The notes below the pieces were generated by a model, which was not told where the DNA came from, searched no databases, and was given only the letters and a program-made list of their open reading frames with translations. Of a stretch of 64,000 bases of DNA, positions 34,800-46,389 are shown piece by piece (positions within the stretch are counted from its first letter, which is position 1; every line of letters begins with the position of its first letter). Position numbers and translations under genes: made by a program. Source of the DNA: Maylandia zebra (lineage: Eukaryota > Chordata > Actinopteri > Cichliformes > Cichlidae); NCBI RefSeq assembly GCF_041146795.1, contig NC_135187.1, positions 17,987,056 through 18,051,055 of the forward strand, written 5' to 3'.

Positions 34800-36032
34800 G
34801 GCTTCTTGCTCCACCCAGCCACACGGAGGGGGAATGAAAAAGAAAAAAAAAAAAGCCTTTTTCCCTTCCTCTTGCCTAAGCCTTCAGAAGCAAATTGATG
34901 TACTCATCTCCATCCTTTTTTCCCTTTAAGATGTGAACTTATGCTTGGATCTCCTTTTTTGTTTCTACTCGTTCTACCTTCCCTGACCTGAATCTGATTG
35001 AGTTCCCATCCTTCATTTTTTTTCTGCCTCATGCTCCCAGTGTGCCCCCACCCCTCTTCTCCCTACCATTTTTGGATTTATCCCTCACCTTTTTTTCCAC
35101 TTCCTCCTCATTCCCTGCTTCTCACTCACCTATTTTTGTTCATTTGAACCTGCACGAACATTGATTTTGAGTGGTTGGTTGTTCTCTTGGAGCTGCACTG
35201 TCAACAGCACCGGTCATTGAAGGAACTCTTTATGTTGCATCAGAACAGGAACAAACAATACACAGGTCATCATGGTGGTTCTCACATGGACGCGTTTTAT
35301 ATCCTTGTTGTCATAAGAAATGATTGTTAAAGTTTGTAATGTCACGCAGGTGTCTAGAACAACTTTACGCAGTCTTGTGACCGAGGACAGGTGTGGAGAG
35401 GTGTTTAAACACCCGTGTAAGCAAAGAGATAATGAGATGAACAGTATCTGTCAAATCATATGGTGTAGGTATCGCTTCTTTTAAACAGCCTTAGTTATTT
35501 TGCTGGACTTTCAAAGATGGTTTGGTGTCATTTGCTTTCCTCTGAAACATGCTAGGCAAGCCTTCGCTAAAACCTTGAGTGACTTGAAAGGTGTTATACA
35601 CACAAAGTTGGTTAGACGTTGAGGGTCATGTTCACTGTTCAAGCACTATTCCATTGAGCTACTGAAATGATGTTTTTATGTTTGTTTTATTGGGGATGTG
35701 GGTTGGTGAGTAACTGAAATGGCGACATTTATTGTTTAACATACCTAACAAAAGTTGCTGAAAGCTAATTCTCTTATTTTTATTTGACCTACTAAAAGTT
35801 AGATGATTTGCCACCATGCTCATCAAATTAAATTGGGTTTTGCAGGCTTGCTTGTCAAAGAATATTACGCACATATAATTTTGCTCCTTGTTGATTCAGT
35901 GTGTTCACTTTAAAAGGATGTAAGGCGTGTAACTTCTGGAGTTTTTTTTCTCTGTTGGTTCTCAAATCAATACTGCTGAGCATATCCCAATACAGTGCAA
36001 ATTCTGAAAGCATCACTCTTTGTCCATTTTCT
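34800..36032 (+). other. c6orf62 3' UTR and convergent intergenic space
   Basis: T-rich, gene-free sequence after the c6orf62 stop. No convincing AATAAA on the plus strand was found, so the 3' end is not placed. The acot13 transcript ends from the other side near 36030. Confidence 0.45.
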
Positions 36033-36038
36033 TTTATT
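36033..36038 (-). terminator. Candidate acot13 poly(A) signal
   Basis: AATAAA on the minus strand, about 260 bases past the acot13 stop codon. Confidence 0.6.
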
Positions 36039-36294
36039 GCATGCGCACAAATCATTGATACAGTCTTTCAATGACAAGGGGCTCTGATCATACAATAACC
36101 ACTGGTGTCAATTTAAGTTATTGGCAAATATTTAACAGCAGGAAATAAGCATCAAGTAACCACCAGCTCGTAGCCCAAGCGTTGTGACACCCACCACTGA
36201 AGTACTGATTACAAACTTATTTACAGACAGAGAGAAGCTGTTTACATCGTCACTCTTGCTTTGACACTACAGACAGATACAGAGTGGAGAAGCT

Positions 36295-38137
36295 TCAGCT
36301 GCTGCCAAGATGTTTGGTGTGTCTTCCTTGTGCGATGATCTTCCCTGTAACCTTGTTGGTGAGGTCCACTGTGGCAAACGCCAGACTCCGTCCCTGTTTC
36401 AGAACCTGAGCGGTGATGAGAACATCTTCTCCCATCTTGGCAGCGTTCATGTACCTATGACACAGTGACAGCTTTTGTAGTTTATCGGGGAAATTATCAG
36501 CCAGATTAGGAAAGCCTGCAGGAGGTTAAATTTAATCCTGTGAGGTGTAACTTAACCCTCAGTGCGCTAAGCTGAGTATGTTATTTCTGACTTTCAACAT
36601 TTATCCTTTAGTCTTGGCAATAAGTGAATAAAGCTACTTTTGGCTGCTCCCTGCCCTGCATTAACACATCGGATGAAACCCCAAAGGGATTTGTCTCCTG
36701 GGATCAAGCCAGGGACCATTTTCTTACTGGGCAATTCTGTAAACCAAAGCAAATAAAAATTCTAATCAACAAGGGGGAAAAAAAACTACCGGTGTATATA
36801 TATTTTAAAGTACTTTTCTCTCAAATGTGGGGTCATGACTCATCACTCTTCATGACTTTGACCTCACAGAGAGGCCGAACACTACAGTTTAAGTGGTATT
36901 AAATATCATTTCTGAGTGCAAAGCTCTTCCTATTCTGGCTGCTCCCTTCAGGAGTTGCCATCTTTCTCCATGTCATCCTATCCCTAGCATCACACCAACC
37001 CTCTGCATCATCCCCTTTATGCTTGTTCCTCTTCTGCAGTTCTAAGCTAGATGCTGAAATACAGTGACCACAGCTTATTAAGAAAAAACACAGTTCTGAA
37101 TGTCACCTTAACCCCCTGAGTATAGTGCTATAAATGATACGCAGGTAATTTTTTTTTTCCTTTTTCATCTTGTTGTGTGCGATAAGCCCAGCTGATGGAT
37201 ACACCAGTAGGACTGTCTTGTATGTGTTACTATTCCTTTAATTTAGGTTCAAATTGGTTTGCTGTTTGAAGGTGCACAGTGATGAGAAATAAAAACTTAA
37301 TGTGTTAAACATAAAGGAACAAGCCTGTTATATTTGTGTGAAAATGCTAAAACCATCTCAGCCTCTCCAAACCACTCAACCTGACCTGTCCCTAGCCCTG
37401 GTCACTCCACAAACTGGTGTCTATCCTGAGCACAGATAAATGGAATAAAGATAGTAAAGTAATTTTGGACTAAGTGTTCACATTTACCCATTTATGAGGA
37501 AAACAAAAATAGTATAATGTACAAAAGGTGACAGATAAAAGTAAAAATATTTAGTTTTTGCATGAAAATAACCCTACACGAGCACAAGTCTGGTTGGTGG
37601 CTGGGTCCGTGTTGTAGGACCCTGTGAAGGTTCATTTTACATATTTCAATTGAACCTTGAACCCTGCTTGCTACTTTTTACAGGCAGATCTGCCTTATGC
37701 CAGAGTTTTGAGGGGTAGAACCTGTTCCCAGAAAGGCTTACAATAGTTATGGACTCACGTTATATTCATATCCACGCTGACCCCCGGTGCCCCCCTCTCA
37801 CTGTGCATGATAGCTATGGTGGAGACGATATCAACCAGTGTGGCTGTTAGCCCGCCGTGCAGCGTCCCTCCCCGGTTTGTGTGCTCTTCTTCTACCCGCA
37901 TCTCACACACCACTTTACCGGGGCTGGCAGACAAAATGTCCACCTGAAGAAAACACAGAGTTGTTTTTATGTCAGCGCAACAATACAGACACGATCCGGC
38001 TTTTTTCTGCGCTTAAACCAAAAAACTAATTTGCACAAACTGTCCATATTTACCTTGCTAAGTACCCTGTCGAAGCCTGGGCTATCCACCATAGCTCTCA
38101 TTACATGTTTTAAGGAATTTAAAGTAAGCGAAGCCAT
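36295..38137 (-). CDS. acot13: acot13 (THEM2), acyl-CoA thioesterase 13
   Basis: Three coding exons on the minus strand, 38137-38054, 37943-37759 and 36454-36295, giving 142 residues (human 140). The start MASLTLNSLKHVMRAM matches the family start. This is a single hot-dog-fold domain: the signature EEEHTNRGGTLHGGLTATLVD carries the Asn/His-Gly-Gly region and the catalytic Asp of the helix, followed by SERGAPGVSVDMNITYM and the terminal ...GRHTKHLGSS. The enzyme hydrolyses medium- and long-chain acyl-CoA, works as a tetramer, associates with mitochondria and partners PC-TP in mammals. The intron at 36455-37758 carries dispersed-repeat debris. The gene is head-to-head with tdp2, 446 bases apart. 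Confidence 0.95.
36600..37040. repeat. Dispersed fish repeat, broken
   Basis: Two pieces of the 'AAGCTACTTTTGGCTGCTCCCT' / 'CTGGCTGCTCCCTTCAGGAGTTGCCA' family, with 'CATCACACCAACCCTCTGCAT' downstream, in the acot13 intron. A similar piece lies near 24495-24620 in ripor2. Confidence 0.55.
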
Positions 38138-38583
38138 TGTTAACGACAAGGTGTGTGTATTTAACACCTTTTCATGCAGCCAATGTCAAACTTCTGTTTA
38201 TCTTACACCGCCGGAAACTGTGGCGTGCCGCAAAACGGTCCGGGTGAAACTTTAACTGGCCAGCCACAGTAAAGAAGGTAAACAGCGCCGCGTGCGTATA
38301 AAATTTTAATGCTAATAGTTTTTTTCCAAGCCTTCTTTTAGTTAAATATTTTTTATAATAAAAAGTATATTTTAATGGTATGGAGTCTTATGAAATGGTA
38401 TATCAACCCTAAAAAGTCTTATTTAAAGCTTCAATTTATCCGAATTAGAAACTGTTTAGCAAGTTCACCCGGACGTATTTCATGGGTACACCTTAGAGAA
38501 CTTGCAGAGAGCAAAGATGGGCTAATGTTTGGTTTTAATTCTTTATTTCAGATGTACTTGTGCAAAACTGGTGTCTAATAAAG
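38138..38583. promoter_or_regulatory. Divergent acot13 / tdp2 promoter
   Basis: Only 446 bases separate the two start codons, which point away from each other. The gene pair is head-to-head in human as well. No TATA box is obvious on either side. The duplicated tdp2 copies downstream do not carry this promoter. Confidence 0.6.
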
Positions 38584-41113
38584 ATGGCTTCTACCTCGGA
38601 GTCGGACACACCGTCAGTTTCTAACTTGGAGGAAAAAAGAAGCCGCCTCTGTGACGAGTTTGCAGCCATAGCGGGAACTGAAAGCGCCGTGGCTCAGTGC
38701 TACCTGGCTGAGAATGACTGGGAGATGGAGGTACATACACCAGCTGAGTGTAACTCTGGTGTTGTAGCCGGAGTCCAAATGGGCACTTTTAATTGCACTC
38801 AGCACAGCTGCGGGTTATTTTACTGATTAAATGAGAGCCTGTAGCTAAAAACATTACATTGATGCTGATGCTGGAATACGGATGTATATACAGCCAAGTC
38901 CTGATATTTTTTTTATTTTTTAGTCCTGTGATAAGCAGCACATTCCTGTCTCTTTTCCTTCAGAGAGCCTTGAACTCATTCTTTGAGGCAGACATGGAGA
39001 GGGTGTTTGATGTTGAGGAGCTTCCAGAGAAAGACACCACCCCCAAAGCTAAGAGGCAGAAGGTTGAAGATGCCCCTGCTGCAAACTGGTGAGTCTGCTG
39101 TCTTTTCTGTGTATGGTGACGTTTACTTATGACTCTGTTCATTTTAGCCAAACTGTCTGTGGAAACATTTGCAGCATAGATTTGACTGCAGACAGTCCTG
39201 CTACCACACGGAAACCTTCAGAAGAAGATGATGGTAAACTGTCCATGATCACCTGGAACGTGGACGGACTTGATACGGACAACATTGCAGAGCGTGCCAG
39301 AGGCCTGTGTTCATATTTAGTCTTGTAAGCATGTGCTACAGTTGTTGCACAGTTTTAGGCATCATTTGGAGGAAATTTTACATTTTGCTCAAAGTTCTAT
39401 ATATTTGATAGTTAATGTAAGTAAAGTAATTGTTTTTACTTTAATTGTTTTATTTTTTTTGTTTCATAGATACACTCCTGACGTGGTGTTCCTGCAGGAG
39501 CTCATTCCCCCGTATGTCCAGTACTTGAAGAAACGGGCTGTCAGCTACCTGATGATTGAAGGTACAGTATGTTAGATACAGTTAAGCAAAGCACTCATGT
39601 GAACGATAAAATGGTCATTAATGGCTGAATGCAGTTGAACTGCTTTGGTTTCCCTCAGTGTCGCATTAGCAGAGCCATTAGAGACATTTGTAGATATTAG
39701 TGACATCTGTGTTCTTCTTTCACTGCGTTTATAAATTCTGACTGTTGTACTAATATGGGGATTATACTTCTGCGGGAACTGTGACAGGAAGCTCATTTTA
39801 AGCCCACGAGGTAATCGTCTGCATAACCTAACGTGGACCTCCAGAGAAATGTAACTGCACATCGGGTCAACGCTGACTTGATTGGCATGGAAGGTTGCAG
39901 AGTAGGAGTAAAAGGGGTGTCTCATGGTAATTTTAGGGCTTTTATTGACTTGTACAGTTAAGACATTTTAGTCTTCAGCACCACTTATTAAAACATTCAA
40001 GTCAGAGTGTATATGTTTATTTGAGTCTGTAAGCATACTTTTGACTCTGTGTGGATTAGAGAAAATCTCAAATGAATTCAGACTTTCAATTTTTTTTCAC
40101 TCATTGAAGATGTAAGCTTTACAATCATTGCACACTGGAAATAGGACAGTTCAAAGTAGTCATTAAAAGCGCCCATATTACCACGACATTGATACATACA
40201 ATGACTAAATGTAAACTGACCACAACCGTTAAGTATCTCTGTACACATACAGTTTGCACATGATATTGATACTTATGTGTATCAGCATACCTTGACTAAA
40301 GATTTGATGTGAAGGGGAACCAAAGCTTAAAAGTCTCCATCTTCCTCTTGACTTGTGTTGACCAGGTGGTGAGGAAGGTTACTTCACAGGGATGTTGCTG
40401 AAAAAGTCACGAGTCAAATTTGTGGAGCGTGAGATAGTAGCTTATCCCACCACTCAGATGATGAGGAACCTGCTTGTTGCTCAGGTGTGTGCAAAATCAT
40501 CTCTGATATTTTCTTCATGTGCATAAGTTCTGCGGAACGGGATACTTAGGACCATTTTCCTTTCCAAAAATCAGGTGATCGTCAACAGCCAGAAGCTGTG
40601 CCTGATGACATCCCACTTTGAGAGCTGTAAGGGATATGCTGCAGAGCGGATGAAACAGCTGCATGTGGTGATGCAGAGGATGTCAGAGGCACCTGATGAT
40701 GTCACCGTTGTGTTTGGGGGAGACACAAACCTGAGGGATGCGGAGGTCAGACGCTGCTCCTTCCACTCACATACAGCCAGTAAACTTGTAACAAGTAATC
40801 ACAGTAATTCTTTTCTCTGGACCCGTCTCAGGTGACCAAGGTGGGCCTGCCTGCAACTGTCTGTGATGTGTGGGAGCGACTGGGCAAACAGGAGCACTGC
40901 CGCTACACATGGGATACTAAAGCCAACAACAACAAAACTGTTCCGTATGTCAGTCGCTGCCGCTTTGACAGAATCTACTTCCGCTCGGCTACCAAGGATG
41001 GAGTCCCTCGTCTGGCCCCTGATCACATGGCCTTGGTGGGGCTGGAGAAGCTGGACTGTGGCCGCTACACTAGTGATCACTGGGGAATCTACTCCACCTT
41101 CACAGCTGAATAG
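38584..41113 (+). CDS. tdp2: tdp2, tyrosyl-DNA phosphodiesterase 2 (full-length copy 1)
   Basis: Seven coding exons: 38584-38730, 38964-39088, 39175-39324, 39470-39561, 40366-40484, 40575-40745 and 40832-41113, giving 361 residues (human 362). Residues 1-60 form the UBA-like domain (FAAIAGTESAVAQCYLAENDWEMERALNSFFE). A SUMO-interaction-like IDLT follows at 92-95, then the Mg-dependent exonuclease/endonuclease/phosphatase domain. Active-site residues are N119 (ITWNVDG), E151 (FLQEL), D261 (GGDTNLRD) and H351 (SDHWG). TDP2 removes topoisomerase 2 peptides from 5' DNA ends and also unlinks VPg from picornaviral RNA. AATAAA follows at 41317. This copy keeps the ancestral head-to-head position with acot13. 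Confidence 0.97.
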
Positions 41114-41316
41114 AACTACACAAAACAACCAAAAACATGACAGTTAAGCATTTTATTTTAGATCAGCCGCTCTTTAAATGACAGTAATGCTATGCAGGAA
41201 GATGTTCTTATTGCCGGTAAACGATTCACCTTAATTTAATCAGTTTTATACTCTAATGTGTGTCTGCTTAAGTGTTTTATGTGGTTAAAATGACAAATTA
41301 AAAAATGAAAAGTACC

Positions 41317-41322
41317 AATAAA
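41317..41322 (+). terminator. tdp2 copy 1 poly(A) signal
   Basis: AATAAA about 200 bases past the stop. The aligned position in copy 3 is also AATAAA (61247-61252), but copy 2 has AATGAA, a weaker variant. Confidence 0.7.
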
Positions 41323-41664
41323 TTACAATGTCTTTGTTTTATTATACACTTGCACTGATTGGGGGGGAGAGTCCATTAACAGAAGTCTGACAGCTCTTCA
41401 GCTTTTAACCTTGTTACATGATCTTCCTCAGTGGATGGAGTTGGGACTGAAAAACACCACACACAGCATGAGAAACCCTACTGTGATGTCACTCTGTATG
41501 TAATACACACATCAGGCCACTAGAGGGCAGTACACAGTTGAGTAGCAACTGTTCAAACACTGACTTACAGGACTGAGAGTAGTGTTATGGGAAGTCCTAA
41601 CTTTTAAGCACTACATGCATATGACTGAAGCTGTTGAGCCACTGTTTCAACAGCTAGATGCAGT

Positions 41665-41730
41665 ACTATCCATCCACTCTCTTCTGTGTATCCAATTCAG
41701 GGGCTGGAGCCTGTTCCAGCTGTTCTAGGG
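41665..41730. repeat. LINE-type tail inside the tdp2 duplication unit
   Basis: 'ATCCATCCACTCTCTTCTG...GGGGCTGGAGCCTGTTCCAGCTG' lies in the 3' flank of copy 1. The same insertion sits at the same place after copy 3 (61598-61665) and is deleted after copy 2 (near 46305). It was therefore present before the tandem duplications. Confidence 0.75.
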
Positions 41731-41775
41731 CAGTGATTTTGTGTTTATTATGTAAGTCTTTACTTACTTACTTAC

Positions 41776-42335
41776 CTCCAGCCCAAGAACACGGAATACG
41801 GGGGCTCCCCAAGGATGTGTGTTGAGCTCCCTTCTCTTCACTCTGCTGACCCACGACGAGATCTACTACAGGGGTGAAGTTAACCATCTGCCAGAGTGGT
41901 ACAGCAACAACAACCTGTCCCTGAATGTGGAGAAGACCAACAGTGACTCTACTTCCTCTGCAAACTGAGAAGCACAAGAGATTCAACCCCCATTATGAGC
42001 ACCTTTTACAGAGGCACAGTTGAGAGTATCGTCACCAGCTGCATCACTGTGTGGTATGACTCCTGCATTGGGTTCTGCAGGAAAAAATGACAACGGGTAG
42101 TGAGAGCAGCCGAGAGCATTGTGGGGACCTCTCTTGCCTCCCTCCCCAGGAGATCTACTGCACCTGCCTCATCTGGAAGGTCGTCTCCATTACAGGTGAC
42201 TCCACTCATCCCTTCAACAGCGTCTTCAGTTTGCTGCCATCAGGAAGGATACTGAAGAGCCTCCGGGCCAGAACCAGCAGACTGAGAGACAGCTTCGTCC
42301 ATCGGGCTGTCAGGATGCTGACCATCTCTGGATCG
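41776..42335 (+). mobile_element. L2-like LINE reverse transcriptase fragment
   Basis: Broken translations show LINE words: GAPQGCVL-like and LLFTLLTHD near 41805-41850, NNNLSLNVEKT near 41908, FYRGTVESIVTSCITVWY near 42006, and LLPSGR..RSLRARTSRLRDSF near 42230-42300. The order matches the C-terminal half of fish L2/CR1-group ORF2. Several frame changes and internal deletions make it a dead, truncated copy. Confidence 0.75.
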
Positions 42336-42710
42336 AGAAGGGGGGCCCAAGGGTACATCTTTCGCCATCCTACAATGCTGTGATTGTAGCCATTCCCCAC
42401 TTTCTGTGAATGGTACTCATGGCCATTGATCAATAGGCTTTGATTAGTTGTCATTGATCAATGGTCATAAGAATTTGCATACTAACAATCATGGAATTAA
42501 CCCCCCGGCACATTGTTCATTCAGTGGCGCTAGTTTCCTTCACTATGCAAATGTACTGTTTATATGGTTGGGGAAACCTACAGTCAGCTGAGACTGAAGA
42601 AGTCACTTGGATGAGTGACGAAACGTTTCTCCAACTGAAAATGTCCAGATGAACAGAATCAACCTTTTGGGATTTACTTACCTGGATGATTAAGCACGCA
42701 TCAAGACGTT
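42336..42710 (+). mobile_element. Penelope-like element 3' end
   Basis: Begins with the end of a Penelope-type (Poseidon-like) ORF, GGPRVHLSPSYNAVIVAIP then stop. It continues with the familiar untranslated tail 'GACTGAAGAAGTCACTTGGATGAGTGACGAAACGTTTCTCC' (split here by wording only) and 'TTACTTACCTGGATGATTAAGC'. Only the 3' end is present. It abuts the L2-like fragment directly. Confidence 0.7.
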
Positions 42711-42723
42711 ATTTTATTAAACA

Positions 42724-43095
42724 TTTTAAAATGTTAGCAGCACAAACAAACATTTTTGCAGCACAAACCAGCACAAACGTTTGACATCCATTTTGTTTGA
42801 TTCCATTAATATGGGGGGGCTGGTTGACCTCTAGAAATTTTTGTTAATATCTTTAAAATAATAACGGCACAAACAAAAATTTCTGCAGCACAAACCAGCA
42901 CAAACGTAGCACAAACGTTTGATACCACTTTTGTTGGATTTGGGTAATGTGGGGGGGCTGGTTGACCTTTACATTTTCATTAATATCTTTAAAACAGAAG
43001 CAGCACAAACGCTAATTTTACCTGCACAAATCTGCACAAACGTAGCACTAACCGCTCCGCCTATTTGCCTTTACGTTTCAAGTGGGTGGGGGGTC
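42724..43095. repeat. ~138-bp tandem repeat, about 2.7 units
   Basis: 'GGGGGGGCTGGTTGACC' recurs at 42813 and 42951 (138 bases apart), and a decayed form lies near 43087. Each unit also has several GCACAAAC words. Present only between tdp2 copies 1 and 2. Confidence 0.75.
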
Positions 43096-43117
43096 AGCTT
43101 CACTCTGCTCGTCAAGC

Positions 43118-43175
43118 GAGGTGTACTGGCAGTCGCGTGACACACACAGATCGAACACATATTTCTGTGTTGCAG
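43118..43175. repeat. 58-bp direct duplication, left copy
   Basis: Repeated at 43392-43449 with two mismatches (274 bases apart). The left copy ends TTGCAG|GTATGG, a plausible splice donor similar in place and wording to the CAGAG|GTATGA and CAGAG|GTACGA donors at 54373 and 62138. It may therefore be the non-coding first exon of tdp2 copy 2. Confidence 0.6.
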
Positions 43176-43391
43176 GTATGGAGATGTTCTTATGTTTTGG
43201 AGATGCAGTCTTTCATTTATTGTTCTTATAAGTTGTTTTGATGTTTTTTCAGTGACATATTATTTATTTTGTGCTTTTTGTTTTTGAGAGCTTAAGTTAA
43301 TGTTTTAAAACAATTTGTTGTATTTGATTCGTTATATTAATGTAGTATTAATGAAGCTGCAGGCACAGCTCCTTTCAGCATGGCCGGAGGA

Positions 43392-43449
43392 GAGGTGTAC
43401 TGGCAGTCGCATGACACACACAGATCGAACACAAATTTCTGTGTTGCAG
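43392..43449. repeat. 58-bp direct duplication, right copy
   Basis: Partner of 43118-43175. Here the sequence after TTGCAG is AACACA, so the donor-like GT is absent. Confidence 0.6.
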
Positions 43450-43716
43450 AACACAACGCAGAACAACAGGCGTAACACATGAACGGGTTACACTTACATT
43501 TACATATCGTGATACTTTCTGAACCTCTGTTGTTGCTTTCATTGCTTTGTCTGCTCACTGGCCTTTCTCTGTACGTATGTTTATTTAAGGTTGGTATAAA
43601 AAATATTAAACCTTGATAGAATGGGTGGAGCTAGAACATGTAAACATACTTTACCAAGGACACGAAAAAAGTTATATACACATACTGGGAAACTGCCTGG
43701 GTATATTGGAAACCAA

Positions 43717-43720
<4 letters not shown>

Positions 43721-43767
<47 letters not shown>
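43721..43767. repeat. (GT)n microsatellite
   Basis: About 23 GT units just upstream of the relict exon 2 of tdp2 copy 2; likely polymorphic. Confidence 0.95.
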
Positions 43768-43771
<4 letters not shown>

Positions 43772-43814
43772 ATGACTTAAACAGTGCATAATCTTCCTGT
43801 CACCTTTATTTCAG

Positions 43815-43894
43815 AGAGAGAACTAACTTGTTGAAGCAGACATGGAGAGTGACTCTAAAACACACAGTGGTGATGATACTACTCCAGATGACTG
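43815..43894 (+). pseudogene. Relict tdp2 exon 2 in copy 2
   Basis: Aligns with exon 2 of tdp2 copy 1 (ACTAACTTGTTGAAGCAGAC... against AACTCATTCTTTGAGGCAGAC...), with an acceptor TTTCAG. It is shortened, its donor GT is missing (ACTGAGTC against ACTGGTGAGTC in copy 1), and its ATG opens a 17-codon frame that ends at the old exon boundary. It can serve only as leader sequence. Confidence 0.75.
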
Positions 43895-43981
43895 AGTCTG
43901 CTGTCAGCTCTTCTATGTATGGTTAAGTTTACATATGACTTTTTGTATTTTAGCTGACTGACTCTGTGAAAAACTTCCAGG

Positions 43982-45759
43982 ATGGATTTGGCTGTAGACA
44001 GTCCAGATGGAAGTCCTGCTGCCAGTCCTGCTGCTACACAGAAACCCTCAGAAGAAGAGGATTTTAAACTGTCCCTGATCACCTGGAATGTGGACGGGTT
44101 TGATTTGGAAAAACGTCCAGAGCGTTCCAGAGGCCTGGTTAAATATTTAAACTTGTAAGTACCTGTTACACTTTTCACACTTTTAGGCATTGTTTGGAGA
44201 AAATGCAACATTTTCCTAAAAGCTGCACATATGTGACATTTAATATTATTAAAGTAAATCTCTGTAAATACAGACACAACCCTGATGTGGTGTTCCTGCA
44301 GGAGCTCGTTCCCCCTTATGTCCAGTTCTTGAAGGAACAGCTCGTCAACTACCTGATGATTGAAGGTACAGTATGTCAGATAGATACAGGTAGGAAAGGC
44401 ACAGGTATGAATGATCAAATGGTGATTAATGGCTGAATGCAGCTGAGCTGCTTTGCTTTGACTTCATGTAACACATGAAGAGAGCTGTTAAGGACTTTAG
44501 TCAATATTAGTAACATCTGTGTTCTTCCTTCACTGTTTTTATAAAACCTGACTATAAAACTTTGTACTGAGACTACATGCTTATTACTGTTGTGGGACAG
44601 CTGTGTGGCAAACGGTTCGTGCACCCAAATTAAGGACTTGCCAGACAAACTAAACTCAAAGCAGAGCTTTATTAGCTGGCAAAAGGCAACCTTTACAAAA
44701 GATAAGGCAGAGTAAAACTTGAACAAACTCTAAGGGCTTAAGTGCACATGAGGTAATCAAGGAGATAGGACACACCAGGGAACAAGGGTGAACAAAATCT
44801 GACTAACGAGACAGACTGAACAACACACACAAGACAAAAAATCCAGGAAGTAACACAAACACTGAGACACAGATAAGATCAACCAGGGAACAGAACTAGA
44901 AACATGGAAGAAGAGCTAGGAACTAATACTCAAAGAATAAACAAATCATTGACTAAAGATTTGATTTGAAGGGGAACCAAAGCTTAAAAGTCTCCATCTT
45001 TCTCTTCCTTTTGTGTTGATCAGGTGGTCGGAACGGTTGCTTCACAGGGATGTTGCTGAAAAAGTCACGAGTCAAACTTGTGGAGAGCGAGATGGTAGCT
45101 TATCCCACCACTAAGATGAGGAGGAACCTGCTGGTCGCTCAGGTGTGTGCAAAATCATCTCTGATATTTTTTTCGTCTCCATAAGTGATGCTCAGGAACA
45201 TTTTCGTTTCCAAAGCTCAGGTGATCGTCAACGGTCAGAAGCTGTGCCTGATGACATCCCACTTTGAGAGCTGTAAGGAAAATACTGCAGAGCATCTGAA
45301 TCAGCTGCATGTGGTGAAGTGGAGGTTTAAACATGCACCTGATGATGTCACCGTTGTGTTTGGGGGAGACACAAACCTGAGGGATGCGGAGGTCAGACGC
45401 TGCTCCTTCCACTCAGATACAGCCAGTAAACTTATAACAAGTAATCACAGTAATTCTTTTCTCTGGACCCGTCTCAGGTGACCAAGGTGGGCCTGCCTGC
45501 AACTGTCTGTGATGTGTGGGAGCGACTGGGCAAACAGGAGCACTGCCGCTACACGTGGGACACCTCTGCCAACAACAACAAAACTTTTCCCTTTGTCGCT
45601 CGCTGCCGCTTTGATAGAATCTACTTCCGCCCGGCCATCAGACGTGGAATCCCACGTCTGGCCCCTGATCACATGGCCTTGGTGGGGCTGGAGAAGCTGG
45701 ACTGTGGCCGCTACTCTAGTGATCACTGGGGAATCTACTGCACCTTCTCAGCTGAATAG
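43982..45759 (+). CDS. tdp2-like copy 2: catalytic-domain-only TDP2 paralogue
   Basis: Five coding exons: 43982-44154, 44274-44365, 45024-45142, 45221-45391 and 45478-45759, giving 278 residues. All junctions match copy 1 exons 3-7. The UBA-like N terminus is absent. The start is the ATG at 43982, aligned with an ATA (Ile92) codon of copy 1: MDLAVDSP against IDLTADSP. The catalytic set is complete (TWN at N36, FLQEL, GGDTNLRD, SDHWG) and the frame is intact, so the product should be an active-looking 5'-tyrosyl-DNA phosphodiesterase without ubiquitin binding. Intron 4 carries a repeat insertion. No divergent promoter with acot13 exists; a new non-coding first exon must be used. Whether it is expressed is unknown. 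Confidence 0.88.
44590..44945. repeat. Interspersed repeat in intron 4 of tdp2 copy 2
   Basis: Sequence absent from the matching intron of copy 1. It has a purine-rich 'AGCAGAGCTTTATTAGC', 'ACACACCAGGGAACAAGGGTGAAC', 'GAACAGAACTAGAAACATGG' style seen in fish repeats. Family not assigned. Confidence 0.5.
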
Positions 45760-46389
45760 AACTACACAAAACAACCAAAAACATGACAGTTAAGCATTTT
45801 ATTTTAGATCAGCCGCTCTTTAAATGACTGTAACACTATGCAGGAAGATGTTCCTCACTTTATTTTAATCAGTTTTATCCTCTAATGTGTGTCTGCTTAA
45901 GTGTTTTATGTGGTTAAAATGACAAATTAAAATATGAAAAGTACCAATGAATTATAATGTCTTTGTTTTGATGTACACTTACATTGATGGATGAAAAGTC
46001 CAAACAGAAGTCTGACAGCTCTTCAGCTTTTAACCTTATTACATGATCTTCCTCGGTGGATGGAGTTGGGACCGAAAAACACCACACACAGCATGAGAAA
46101 CCCTACTGTGAAGTCACTCTGTGTGTAATACAAACATTAGACCACTAGAGAGCAGTACACAGTTTAATCGCAACTGTTCAAACACTGACAAACACAAGAA
46201 GCAGTGTTATGGGAAGTAATGGTGAGTCCAAGTTTTAACCACTACACACACAGTTATGCCTGAAGCTGTTGATCCGCTGTTTTAACAGCTACATGCAATA
46301 TAGGGCAGATCGCGGGGTGCACCTTAGACGTGGTAAAAAGTAATTTTGTGTTTATGTGTAATGTCTTTACTTACATTTATGTTTTCATG

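Noticed and set aside
40799-41128. 109-codon ORF antisense to tdp2 exon 7, repeated in copies 2 and 3
   Set aside because: It is preserved only because the sense exon is; no independent evidence.
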